Positions 17,633-26,449 of a stretch of DNA of 64,000 nt are shown here, one piece after another. The stretch is from Draconibacterium aestuarii (GTDB taxonomy: Bacteria > Bacteroidota > Bacteroidia > Bacteroidales > Prolixibacteraceae), in contig JAPOHD010000005.1 of NCBI GenBank assembly GCA_026671195.1, forward strand, positions 186,001-250,000, in the 5' to 3' direction. The position numbers were made by a program, and so were the translations under genes. The stretch's first letter is position 1. Each line of letters starts with the position of its first letter. The notes beneath the pieces are model-generated. The model made no database searches and was not told the DNA's origin. It was given only the letters and a program-made list of their open reading frames with translations.

Positions 17633-18346
17633 AGTTATAAAAAATTTAATGATATCTTGCAGATGCTCCGCCGGCCTCCTCTTCCGGTCCCTGTTCTGAA
17701 ATATGTGGAGTGGTTGATTGCTGGTCGGCGGTTTACATTTGAAAGACTGTACTAAATTTATGCAATTTTATGGTTAAACACAACCAATCTGTAGAAAAAT
17801 CAACAATATAGACTGATTTTAAATAAATTACACGGTTTATAGAGGATTACAATAAACGAACATATTAACAAAACGGGCTTTCCCTTTAACAAAACATCTA
17901 GCGGTGTAACCACAGAGTTTACCTGAATGAGATATAATAGTACGCCGCCAAACAAAAGTAAAAGAAGACATTGCGAAAGAGGCGAAGCCGATTGAAGCAA
18001 TCTCAATCTGAAATTAGTGAATAACAAATCCCCCTTTGATTCCCCCTTTTACAAAGGGGGCCGATTCGTGCAAATAACAAAACCCAACTGGCGCAAGTCT
18101 TCAGACTTTACGTAAAAATCAAATAATTCCGCTCTGTTTCCACTATAATCAAATATTCCTTCTTTTCTCCCCTCTCTGAGATGCTCGCAGCCTGTCCGGC
18201 AACTGACGGATAAGGAAAGTGCGGGGCCAGCAGAGGGGTGCAGGGAAAGACGATCAGTCGCCACAAGAAACAACAAACAATAAAGTTTCAACAATTGGAT
18301 ATAAAACAACAGAATAAGGAATAAAGAATAAAAAACGAAAGAAATA
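17633..18346. other. Intergenic DNA with repeat fragments, no gene seen
   Basis: The promoter of the minus-strand gene should lie near 17640-17760. From about 17940 the sequence consists of repeat pieces: CATTGCGAAAG...GAAGCAATC (about 17968-18002), a CCCCCTTTTACAAAGGGGG hairpin (about 18042-18061) also seen in part at 16572, and a block shared with 15165-15370. No coding sequence is supported. Confidence 0.65.
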
Positions 18347-19310
18347 CATGTTCAGAACCGGCCTACAGAAAAGTGGCTTTCATTTGGCCGATCAGACTTA
18401 GTAAGATCGGGAAGCTGAGAGCTTCGCTCGAAGATCACCCGACCGCACTTAGGCTGAGCAAGAAATGAAAGTTGATTTTCTGTCAGCCTTGATTTTTCTG
18501 CTTCGTCTTTTTATCAAGAAAAAGATGAAGTCCCGTCCGGAAGGACTCCGCCTGAAGGGCAAAGAATACGAAATTGAAGTCTACTCTACCCTTTCTCTTA
18601 TCTTTCCCTTCCCGAAGGGAAAGACGATAGGCCGCCACAAGAAACAACAGAATATAAACCACAAAAGACATATGTTCAGGACCGGCCTCTTTTAATCAAG
18701 ACCTGAATCAAAATAAAACCTTAGAGAGATCGGGAAGCTTCGAAGAATGAGAAGATCACCCGACCGAACTTAGGTTTTATACCTGCGCACCGCAGTGCTT
18801 CTGCACACAGGTGTGAAGATGAAGGTTGAAGAGTAAAAGCAGCCTTGAACTTTCTGTTTACTCTTTGTTTCAAGACAAAGAGTAAAATCCGTCCGATAGG
18901 ACTCCACCTGAAGGGCAAAGAATACGAAATTGAAGTCTGCTTTACCCATCCTCTTATCCTTCCCTTCCCGAAGGGAAAGACGATAGGCCGCCACAAGAAA
19001 CAACAGAATATAAACCACAAAAGACACATGTTCAGGACCGGCCTCTTTTAATCAAGACCTGAATCAAAATAAAACCTTAGAGAGATCGGGAAGCTTCGAA
19101 GAATGAGAAGATCACCCGACCGAACTTAGGTTTTATACCTGCGCACCGCAGTGCTTCTGCACACAGGTGTGAAGATGAAGGTTGAAGGTTAAAAGCAGCC
19201 GCGGGCTCAGAAATGCCTTCTTCGTGCTTACTTTTTTTGCTGTAGAAAAAAGTAAGTCCCGTCCGGAAGGGCATCCGTCCGATAAGACTCCGCCCGAAGG
19301 GTAGGATTAA
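18347..19310. repeat. Repeat family A, three copies in tandem
   Basis: Copies start at about 18347, 18671 and 19027, giving periods of about 324 and 356 bases. Each has the ATGTTCAGGACCGGCC head, the arms AAAACCTTAGAGAGATCGGG / CCCGACCGAACTTAGGTTTT, and a second hairpin region near the ACTCTTTGTTTCAAGACAAAG segment. Copies 2 and 3 also share an extra CTGCGCACCGCAGTGCTTCT insert. The linker AATACGAAATTGAAGTCT and the AGGCCGCCACAAGAAACAAC string repeat with the units. Minus-strand open frames across this block recur with the repeat and are not genes. Confidence 0.8.
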
Positions 19311-19363
19311 AGGAAGGGTCAGGAATAACCACCCCCAACAAACAACAAACACCCTAAAAAAAT

Positions 19364-20980
19364 ATGTACAAAAAGATTTGCAACATTCTAATTCTCGGAC
19401 TAATTCCGGTACTCGCATTCGCACAAGACAAACTAACCATCAACCTTGAAACAGTTGGTTCAGTAGCATCAGAAGACAAACTCATGCCCCACTACCAGTA
19501 TGCCAACAACTGGGGTATAATGTCTTTCGATCAGGCATCGCATTTCCTCTTGATCGGAGAACTAAGTTACCGGTTGGCAGCACACAAAAACTTTTCGCTA
19601 AAAGCCGGGGTATCCGGAGTGGTTAAGGATCGGACCGACGAAAGCTTTTTACACCAGGCCTACCTCCGCGGAAAAGCCTTTCAGGTCATTGACTTTTCCA
19701 TTGGCAAAGAAGCCTTCACCCCCGTATCGTACAACGACCGGCTTACCATGGGTGGTTTTCTGATTAACAGCAACGCCCGTCCCATCCCAAAAGTCACACT
19801 GGGGATTTACGACTACCTGCCCCTCCCCTTTTTAAACAACAAAGTGGAAATCAGAGGCGGTATCACACATGGCTGGCTAAACGACAACCGGACAGTCGGC
19901 GGGCAAGGCAACAGTGCCGACAATACCCTTTTGCACGAAAAATGGGCCTACGCCCGCCTTGGGAAAGCAAAAATTCAACCCTATGCCGGATTGGTACACA
20001 GTTCCATTTACGGCGGCACCCGCCCCGATGGCACAAAAATCCCCATCGACTTTTGGCCCACCTTCTTTGCCAAAGGGTCGGAGAAAATCGGTGGAGGCGA
20101 AGCCAATAATGCAGCCGGAGCACACGAAGGGTTCTGGGATTTTGGTGTATATGCAAAAACCAACTGGGGAAACCTGCAACTCTACTGGCAAAAACCCTTT
20201 AACGACGGCAGTGGCATGTGCCTGAACAAAATGAACAACAGGGACTTTAAGATCGGCGGCATCCTTCAAATAAAAGAGAGTAAGCTCGTTAAAAACATTT
20301 CGCTGGAAGTGCTGCGAACCGACTACCAGTCAGGATCAGGGATTCCCGATCCTTTATTTCCGGCAGGGCATCCCAAAGAGGGCCAGATGCTCAATTTGAG
20401 AGAAGTGAAGGATTACGATGCCTTTATGCTCGAAAATTTTAACCTGACCACCTCCGGCTGGAGCCGCGATGATGTGGTACATTACTTCCAACAGGAATTT
20501 AACAACGGGCAGAAATACGGCGGCCGCGATGATTACAACAACAACGGAACCTATTACAACGGTTGGGCCTATCACGGTCAGTCGTTTGGCCTGCCGCTAT
20601 ACCATTCTCAGGCGCAACTTGAACGGTATGCCCCGGAGTGGCAATCAAACACCAAGGTATTCTTTAAAAATACCCGAATCCGTGCTTTTCATATAGGTAT
20701 CGATGGCGATTTGGGCAAGGGTTTTAGCTACCTGCTAAAATCAACCTATTCAAAAAACTATGGTTCGTACAGCGAACAGTACACCAGAAGATACAGTTCG
20801 GTGGAAAAAGATGATTACCTGTTTAAAGGCGCCAAAAACCAGGTATATTCCAACCTGGAGCTGAATTACCAATGCAAAAAACTACAAAACCTCAACCTTA
20901 AAAGTTCCTTTTCTTTTGACAGAGGAGAACTCTATAATTCTTGTGGAATTACCCTGGGGGTTCGCTACAACTTTTTATAA
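19364..20980 (+). CDS. Wzi-like capsule assembly outer-membrane protein
   Basis: A 538-residue protein with a signal peptide (MYKKICNILILGLIPVLAFA, cleavage before QDK). The mature part alternates short hydrophobic strands and polar loops, as in a beta-barrel, and ends in a strand with terminal phenylalanine (GVRYNFL). The segments HFLLIGELSYRL, YDYLPLPFLNNKVEIRGGIT and HEKWAYARLGKAKIQPYAGL match the Bacteroidota capsule-assembly Wzi family as I know it. Wzi helps anchor capsule to the outer membrane, which fits the locus. It faces the same way as the capsule genes and is followed by a 220-base gap carrying a possible promoter. Confidence 0.8.
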   Translation: MYKKICNILILGLIPVLAFAQDKLTINLETVGSVASEDKLMPHYQYANNWGIMSFDQASHFLLIGELSYRLAAHKNFSLKAGVSGVVKDRTDESFLHQAYLRGKAFQVIDFSIGKEAFTPVSYNDRLTMGGFLINSNARPIPKVTLGIYDYLPLPFLNNKVEIRGGITHGWLNDNRTVGGQGNSADNTLLHEKWAYARLGKAKIQPYAGLVHSSIYGGTRPDGTKIPIDFWPTFFAKGSEKIGGGEANNAAGAHEGFWDFGVYAKTNWGNLQLYWQKPFNDGSGMCLNKMNNRDFKIGGILQIKESKLVKNISLEVLRTDYQSGSGIPDPLFPAGHPKEGQMLNLREVKDYDAFMLENFNLTTSGWSRDDVVHYFQQEFNNGQKYGGRDDYNNNGTYYNGWAYHGQSFGLPLYHSQAQLERYAPEWQSNTKVFFKNTRIRAFHIGIDGDLGKGFSYLLKSTYSKNYGSYSEQYTRRYSSVEKDDYLFKGAKNQVYSNLELNYQCKKLQNLNLKSSFSFDRGELYNSCGITLGVRYNFL

Positions 20981-21149
20981 AGGAAAAACAGTAAGTTGTT
21001 TGACAATAAGCCAGAGGCGGATAGCCGGAAACTGAGCTGATTAGTGATATTTATCACTCTTTTATCCAATCATATACTAATATTTCGTTACCAACAACCG
21101 TTTTGGGTAAAATTGATAAGTAAAAATTTTCTCCCATTAAATATATTCC

Positions 21150-21157
21150 TAGTTTTG
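21150..21157 (+). promoter_or_regulatory. Putative Bacteroidota -7 box (TAnnTTTG)
   Basis: TAGTTTTG fits the Bacteroidota -7 consensus TAnnTTTG. It lies 45 bases upstream of the first polyprenyl-phosphate sugar transferase. The -33 region is T-rich but has no clean TTTG, so support is modest. Confidence 0.4.
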
Positions 21158-21202
21158 CATCTAAAACCTGTTAATACAATAAATATCTTCTAGAGTCAAC
21201 TA

Positions 21203-22588
21203 ATGAGATCCCGCGAGACAGAACTTCTGTACATATACCTGGCCTTTGATTTGTTCCTGCTGAATGCTGCTTTGTTGCTGACTGCCTGGATCAGTCTTGA
21301 TATTTCAGTGCGTGATTATAATTCCATTATCAGTTACATCCTGCATGGAAACCTGGCATGGGTGATTACTTATGTGGCCTTTTCCAAAAAGAACCTCTAT
21401 CTCCGCGATAGTTTTCTTCATCGCATATGGCGGATTAGCAAACGTCAGGTTATATTTATAGTCGTTTCGGGTGCTATTGCCCTCATTTTTCTCCCTGAAC
21501 ATATCTCTCGACTATTCTTCTTCCAGTATTGCCTCCTATTTTATATCGGAAAAATTATAGCCTATTGGTTGATTTACAGCTACCTCAAATTTAAACGTAG
21601 CAAACGGATGAATACCACCCAGGTTGCCGTTGTGGGCTGCGGAGATACAGGAAATATCTTAAAAGATATTATTGAAAGCAATCCGAATCTGGGATACACT
21701 TTTTCCGGATTTGTATGTTCCAATACGCCCGAAAATGAAAAATACCTCGGGCATCCCGACAATTTGGAGGAACTGATCGACAAACACAATATCCATGTTA
21801 TTTTTTATACCATTTCGTTTTTTAACGGTGGAAATGCCGAACAGCGGGGAAAAGAAGTACTAAAAATCTGCAACCGAAAAGGAGTTCGTCTAAAATTTGT
21901 TCCTACCAACCAGCAATGGTTCAGGCGGCGGTTAAATATGGAATCAATGGGCGATATGGTGATTATAAATCCCCAGGAGATCCCACTCGACAATGTGACT
22001 TTACGTCTTCAGAAAAGAGCATTTGATCTGCTTTTTTCAGCACTGGTAACCCTGCTGCTTTTGTCCTGGTTGTTTCCAATCCTGGCCATTATTATTAAAC
22101 TCAATTCAAAAGGCCCTGTATTTTTTGCTCAAAATCGTACAGGCATCAACAATAAAACCTTCAAGTGTTTAAAATTCCGGAGCATGAAAGTGAACGGCAG
22201 TGCCGATGCCAAACAAGCTACTGCCAATGACGACCGCATTACAAAAGTGGGCCGTTTTTTACGAAAATCAAATCTCGACGAATTACCACAGTTTTTAAAT
22301 GTACTGGCAGGTAATATGTCGGTGGTTGGACCACGTCCGCATATGCTAAAACATACCGAAGAGTACTCTGCCCTCATTGACCACTACCTGATAAGACATT
22401 ACGTAAAACCCGGAATTACCGGCTGGGCACAGGTAAAAGGGTACCGGGGCGAAACACAACACGTAAGCAGTATGGAAAAACGTGTGAATGCCGATATGGA
22501 ATACATCGAAAACTGGACCTTTACCTGGGATCTGAAAATTATCTGGCTCACGGTGTTTGGCAAAAAGGTCTGGAAAAATGCCGGATAG
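21203..22588 (+). CDS. Undecaprenyl-phosphate glucose phosphotransferase (WcaJ/WbaP-like), copy 1
   Basis: A 461-residue polyisoprenyl-phosphate hexose-1-phosphate transferase with full architecture: four to five N-terminal membrane segments (1-135), a Rossmann-like CoA-binding-type middle (AVVGCGDTGNIL, residues about 142-153), another membrane helix near 280-300, and a C-terminal catalytic domain. The catalytic part has KFRSMKVN, DDRITKVGRFLRKSNLDELP with the Asp-Glu pair, NVLAGNMSVVGPRP and WAQVKGYRGET. It starts repeat-unit assembly by loading a sugar phosphate on undecaprenyl phosphate. The gene at 28042 is a close paralogue. Confidence 0.95.
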   Translation: MRSRETELLYIYLAFDLFLLNAALLLTAWISLDISVRDYNSIISYILHGNLAWVITYVAFSKKNLYLRDSFLHRIWRISKRQVIFIVVSGAIALIFLPEHISRLFFFQYCLLFYIGKIIAYWLIYSYLKFKRSKRMNTTQVAVVGCGDTGNILKDIIESNPNLGYTFSGFVCSNTPENEKYLGHPDNLEELIDKHNIHVIFYTISFFNGGNAEQRGKEVLKICNRKGVRLKFVPTNQQWFRRRLNMESMGDMVIINPQEIPLDNVTLRLQKRAFDLLFSALVTLLLLSWLFPILAIIIKLNSKGPVFFAQNRTGINNKTFKCLKFRSMKVNGSADAKQATANDDRITKVGRFLRKSNLDELPQFLNVLAGNMSVVGPRPHMLKHTEEYSALIDHYLIRHYVKPGITGWAQVKGYRGETQHVSSMEKRVNADMEYIENWTFTWDLKIIWLTVFGKKVWKNAG

Positions 22589-22881
22589 TAAAATACAACC
22601 AACCAACAACCCGGTACGGGTTGGATACCAACGCAGCCACAGGATGAACAGAGAGGTCGCGGGAAACTTGCAGGCAGGCAGGTGTCCGAAGGACAAAGGG
22701 GATCAAAACAAAATAAAACAAAACCACGCCTCCAATAAAATAAAGGTCATGGCAAAAAATCCGTCAGCTGACGGAGATAAAGCAATCCCCAAAAATTAGC
22801 CTGATCCTTGCAACCAACAGACAAAAACAACACTGCACAAATCGTTGATAAATCTCGTATATTTGCATAAAACAGATCATT
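22589..22881. other. Short intergenic region upstream of the toxin-antitoxin pair
   Basis: No gene seen. It contains the string AACCAACAACCCGGTACGGG, repeated at about 24125-24148, and a CCGTCAGCTGACGG palindrome at about 22761-22774, also seen near 14485. These are fragments of the dispersed repeats. Confidence 0.5.
22858..22865 (+). promoter_or_regulatory. Putative -7 box of the toxin-antitoxin operon
   Basis: TATATTTG matches TAnnTTTG exactly and lies 16 bases before the antitoxin ATG. The very short leader would be normal for a toxin-antitoxin operon. No clear -33 TTTG at the usual spacing. Confidence 0.45.
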
Positions 22882-23103
22882 ATGGAAACAATTATTTTGA
22901 GAGGAGATTCTGAATCAAATGCCAGGCTGATTCTGGAATTAGCAAAAAAATTAAATTTCACTGCAAAAAAACTAAGCGATAAAGATGCAGAAGAAATGGG
23001 CATATATTATTCAGTAAAAGAGGGGCTTGAATCAGGAAGGTTAGTGGAAGAAGAAAAAGTGGATTTTCTGTCAGCACTCAATTCCGAAAATGATGAAGAT
23101 TGA
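22882..23103 (+). CDS. Probable antitoxin of a RelE/ParE-type pair
   Basis: A 73-residue acidic protein (METIILRGDSESNARLILEL...). It has no recognisable DNA-binding motif, but its size, acidic tail (NSENDED) and 14-base overlap with a RelE-like gene are characteristic of type II antitoxins. It would bind and inactivate the toxin and probably repress its own promoter. Assignment is by context. Confidence 0.7.
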   Translation: METIILRGDSESNARLILELAKKLNFTAKKLSDKDAEEMGIYYSVKEGLESGRLVEEEKVDFLSALNSENDED

Positions 23104-23359
23104 AATCACCAATAAATTTCGCAAACAAGTTGATAAATCGGCTGACAGATCGACGAAAAAGAAACTTTTCGTACTAATTCAACAAACACAAAAAGCCAAT
23201 AACTTAAGTGATCTTCCCAAACTCAAAAAACTTAAAGGTTTTCCACATACTTACAGATTTCGTATGGGTGATTACAGAATAGGGGTATATATTCAGAACG
23301 ATACCATTGTTTTTGCTGCATTTGATCACCGCTCTGATATTTATAAATATTTCCCCTGA
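23090..23359 (+). CDS. RelE/ParE-family toxin
   Basis: An 89-residue basic protein. The pattern ITNKFRKQVDKSADRSTKKK, LPKLKKLKGFPHTYRFRMGD and YRIGVYIQNDTIVFAAFDHR is the RelE/ParE fold, with the core R-x-G-DYRI strand intact. RelE proteins cleave mRNA on the ribosome and ParE proteins poison gyrase; which applies here cannot be told. The start overlaps the antitoxin stop by 14 bases. A second ATG three bases later (23093) is equally possible. Confidence 0.85.
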   Translation: MMKIEITNKFRKQVDKSADRSTKKKLFVLIQQTQKANNLSDLPKLKKLKGFPHTYRFRMGDYRIGVYIQNDTIVFAAFDHRSDIYKYFP

Positions 23360-24567
23360 ATAAATCCCACGCCAGAGCACATTTGCAATGTGTGCCTCTT
23401 TTGGAACAAAAGAACAAATAAACGCGGGCAGCGTTGCGGCGCACACAGCAGGCATGCTTTAATGGGTTACGCAGTTGCGCCGCTTTTCAGGCTTTCGCCT
23501 GACCACGGGTTCCACCCGCGGTTATTCATATTAAACCCCTCCGGGGTTTTTATCAATTAATTTCGGGATATAACGCAATCAAAAAGATATAAAACATCGC
23601 GGCGTAACAACAAAATTTGCCAAAGCACAATATAAAACCACGCCGCCAAATAAAAAATAACAGCGTCATTGCGAGATCTTACCCAAAAATATTTGGGCAT
23701 AATGAGGCAATGACAGAACTCTGAAGCTGTCATTTCGAACCTGAGAAACGAAGGTGAGAAATCTGTTTGAGTTTAAGATTTCTCCTCATTCTTCGTCGAA
23801 ATGACATTTAATGGCAACCTCTGTACTTTATTCATATTAAATACTTTAATAAAATCTGTCATTGGCAGGAAGGAGGAACGACGACCAAAGCAATCCCCTG
23901 CAAACAACACCATCAGGGTTGGTGTAATCCAATTACGAAATAAACAACAGTCCAATCGATAAACAACACAGCAGCGTAACCGCAAAATTTACCAAAACAC
24001 AAAACAAAACCACGCCGCCAAATAAAAAATAACAGCGTCATTGCGAGGGAGGAGGAACGACGACCGAAGCAATCCCCTGCAAAACAACGCCATAGGTGTT
24101 GGCTTATAGTAGCAAAATCAAATAGCAAACAACCAACACCCCGGTACGGGTTGGATACCTGATCTACCCCCTGATTTCACCCCATAGTCACCTGGTAAAT
24201 TTCAGTATAAAAAGCCGGAAGCAAAAAGCAAGCATGAAGAGTAGCTTTATTCTTAAGCAACTTCCTTCTTCTGACTTTAGTCTTTGTTTATTTTACCTTA
24301 ACTTTGAACCCGGATTATGCATCAAGGAGTTGTTATGAGCATTGAATATTCATAGGTTGAAGCCTCGAATGAAATTCGAAAATAAAAGAGTATGGACGGA
24401 AGACAAAAGTCGGAAGACCGCAGAAAAACATTCAACGATTTATTTCAAAACTCCGGTCTTCTGACTTCGGTCAAAAGAACAAGTTGATAGAAACTAAGTT
24501 GCTGCAATAAATTGCTGGGTTTTATACCAGTAATTAAAAAATAAATTTTTATAACATTAAATCTATT
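23360..24567. other. Long intergenic region with dispersed repeats
   Basis: No gene is supported in these 1.2 kb. It contains GC-rich palindromic debris at about 23400-23560, one full repeat-B copy (23664-23895), a short CATTGCGAGG...GAAGCAATCC element (about 24035-24077) and a stretch at 24210-24500 with an inverted relation (CTTCTTCTGACTTTAGTC near 24265 against GACAAAAGTCGGAAGACCGC near 24401, plus TCCGGTCTTCTGACTTCGGTC near 24453). The promoter of gmd should be in the last 100 bases. Confidence 0.65.
23664..23895. repeat. Repeat family B, copy 5
   Basis: Fifth copy of the ~231-bp hairpin element, 7 kb from copy 4. It belongs to the AAAAATATTTGGG subtype and is preceded by the same ACCACGCCGCCAAATAAAA string as copy 4, so the mobile or duplicated unit may be longer than 231 bp. 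Confidence 0.85.
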
Positions 24568-25725
24568 ATGACACAAAAAGTAGCCCTTATTACAGGAATT
24601 ACCGGACAAGACGGAGCTTACCTCTGCGAGTTTTTATTAAAAAAAGGATACATCGTACACGGCATTAAACGTCGTGCCTCGCAATTTAATACCGACCGCA
24701 TCGACCACTTGTACCAGGATCCGCACATCGAAAACCGAAACCTGGTTCTGCATTATGGCGACCTTACCGATAGTATGAACTTAACACGGATCATCCAGGA
24801 GGTTCAACCCGATGAGATTTATAACCTGGCTGCCATGAGTCATGTAAAAGTGAGTTTCGAAACACCGGAATACACGGCAAACGCCGATGGAGTTGGAACG
24901 CTGCGTATTCTGGAAGCAGTGCGCTTACTTGGGCTGACAGAAAAAACAAGGATTTACCAGGCTTCCACTTCCGAACTTTATGGCTTGGTTCAGGCCGTGC
25001 CACAAACCGAAACCACCCCCTTTTACCCACGCTCGCCCTATGCCGTAGCCAAAATGTATGCCTACTGGATTACCGTAAACTACCGCGAAGCCTATAACAT
25101 GCATGCCAGCAACGGTATTTTGTTTAACCACGAGTCGCCCATTCGCGGCGAAACATTTGTTACCCGGAAAGTAACACGTGCCATGAGCCGCATTGCCCTG
25201 GGAATGCAGGATACCGTATATTTGGGAAACCTCGACAGTAAACGCGACTGGGGACATGCCAAAGATTATATTCGTGCCATGTACCTGATCCTGCAACAGG
25301 ATAAAGCAGACGATTATGTTATTGCCACAGGCATTACCACAACCATCCGCGATTTTGTTAAAATGGCTGCTTCCGAAGCCGGACTGGAAATCACGTTCAA
25401 AGGTGAAGGTGCAGATGAAAAAGGGTACTTATCGGCAATCGATGAAACTGTTTTTACCGAAAAAGTAGGCGAACAATACCTGGAACAAATGAAAGCACGT
25501 ATCAATGCTGAACCATTGGTAGCGGTCGATCCTGCCTATTTCCGACCCACTGAGGTTGACCTGCTGATTGGCGATCCCACAAAATCAAAAACCGTACTGG
25601 GCTGGGAACCCAAATACGATCTGGCCGGTTTGGTGGAAGATATGATGCAAAGCGATATTAAACTCATGAAAAAAGACTGCTACCTTCAGGAGGGAGGCTA
25701 TCGTACGTTGAATTATTTTGAGTAA
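24568..25725 (+). CDS. gmd: GDP-mannose 4,6-dehydratase
   Basis: A 385-residue extended short-chain dehydrogenase. It has the NADP-binding [10 protein letters not shown] motif (10-19), the QASTSELYG active-site strand (131-139), and YxxxK (Y158, K162). [20 protein letters not shown] and the C-terminal [20 protein letters not shown] are specific to Gmd. It converts GDP-mannose to GDP-4-keto-6-deoxymannose, the first committed step to GDP-L-fucose. The fcl gene lies 700 bases downstream, with a four-helix-bundle gene inserted between. Confidence 0.97.
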   Translation: MTQKVALITGITGQDGAYLCEFLLKKGYIVHGIKRRASQFNTDRIDHLYQDPHIENRNLVLHYGDLTDSMNLTRIIQEVQPDEIYNLAAMSHVKVSFETPEYTANADGVGTLRILEAVRLLGLTEKTRIYQASTSELYGLVQAVPQTETTPFYPRSPYAVAKMYAYWITVNYREAYNMHASNGILFNHESPIRGETFVTRKVTRAMSRIALGMQDTVYLGNLDSKRDWGHAKDYIRAMYLILQQDKADDYVIATGITTTIRDFVKMAASEAGLEITFKGEGADEKGYLSAIDETVFTEKVGEQYLEQMKARINAEPLVAVDPAYFRPTEVDLLIGDPTKSKTVLGWEPKYDLAGLVEDMMQSDIKLMKKDCYLQEGGYRTLNYFE

Positions 25726-25736
25726 AAAAGAAGAAA

Positions 25737-25775
25737 GACAGAGAGAACCAGAGACTTAGGAGACCGGGTGATATA
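25737..25775. repeat. Left inverted arm flanking the four-helix-bundle gene
   Basis: This purine-rich stretch (GACAGAGAGAACCAGAGACT ... ending GGGTGATAT) is the reverse complement in kind of the right flank, which begins ATATCACCC and runs into TCTCCNNN repeats. The shared boundary ATATCACCC and the GGAGA/TCTCC complementarity place the gene at 25885 between inverted repeats. Confidence 0.65.
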
Positions 25776-25884
25776 TTTTTCAGTAAGGTAAATACATCTG
25801 ATTTGGAAAGTAATGTCCATAAATTGAGACAATATTTTCATGTTATTAAGAAAAGAATATTTAATTTTCATCAAATTTAAATTA

Positions 25885-26259
25885 ATGGAAAGAATCAGAT
25901 CTCACCGTGAATTAAAGGTTTATCAGTTGTCTTTTGAAGCAGGAATGGAAATCTTTAGACTAACAAAACAATTTCCAAAAGAAGAAAGATACTCTTTAAC
26001 AGATCAAATACGCAGATCCTCACGTTCCGTTTCTGCCAATCTTGCCGAAGCGTTTCGAAAAAGGCGTTATCCAAGATCCTTTGTATCAAAACTAAGCGAT
26101 TCGGAAGGAGAAGCTGCAGAGACACAAAATTGGCCGGATTATTCACTTGCCTGTGAGTACGTGAGTAAAAAAGAACATAGCAGCTTAAATACAAAATACG
26201 ATTATATTCTGGGAATGATTGTTAACATGATCAACAATCCTGAGAAATGGTCAATATAG
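25885..26259 (+). CDS. Four-helix-bundle protein (23S rRNA intervening-sequence type)
   Basis: The sequence from MERIRSHRELKVYQLSFEAG onward, with SLTDQIRRSSRSVSANLAEA, is the family signature of the ~120-residue four-helix-bundle proteins first seen in 23S rRNA intervening sequences and related to Avd of diversity-generating retroelements. The frame is open from 25840, but the ATG at 25885 is the start that fits the family. The gene lies between gmd and fcl, is unrelated to polysaccharide synthesis, and is bordered by inverted purine/pyrimidine-rich arms, which suggests it moved in as a unit. The molecular function of stand-alone members is not known. Confidence 0.85.
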   Translation: MERIRSHRELKVYQLSFEAGMEIFRLTKQFPKEERYSLTDQIRRSSRSVSANLAEAFRKRRYPRSFVSKLSDSEGEAAETQNWPDYSLACEYVSKKEHSSLNTKYDYILGMIVNMINNPEKWSI

Positions 26260-26299
26260 AAGATAGTTTAATGATGCTCACTTTCTACATATCACCCAC

Positions 26300-26400
26300 T
26301 CTCCCACTCTCCTGGTCTCCAAGTCTCCTTGTCTCCCATTCTCCAAGTCTCCTGGTCTCCAAGTCTCCAGATCTCCAAGTCTCCAGGTCTCCTCTTCTCT
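26300..26400. repeat. Phased TCTCCNNN 8-bp repeat
   Basis: TCTCC recurs at exactly 8-base spacing at 26300, 26308, 26316, 26324, 26332, 26340, 26348, 26356, 26364, 26372, 26380 and 26388, with a final TCTCT at 26396. The three other positions vary (AAG, TGG, AGG, CAT and others). It follows the four-helix-bundle gene and ends about 50 bases before fcl. A purine-rich partner lies at 25737-25775. Confidence 0.85.
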
Positions 26401-26449
26401 CACCACTCTTTTCATCACACATTCATCATAACAAACACAATTTTTTTAC

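Noticed and set aside
18049-19424. Several open frames on both strands with similar sequences (VAAYRLSLREGKD type)
   Set aside because: They recur with each copy of repeat family A and overlap each other in many frames, so they are by-products of the repeat.
25840-25884. Upstream start for the four-helix-bundle protein
   Set aside because: The extra residues MLLRKEYLIFIKFKL do not belong to the family, whose members begin near ERIRSHRELKVYQ.
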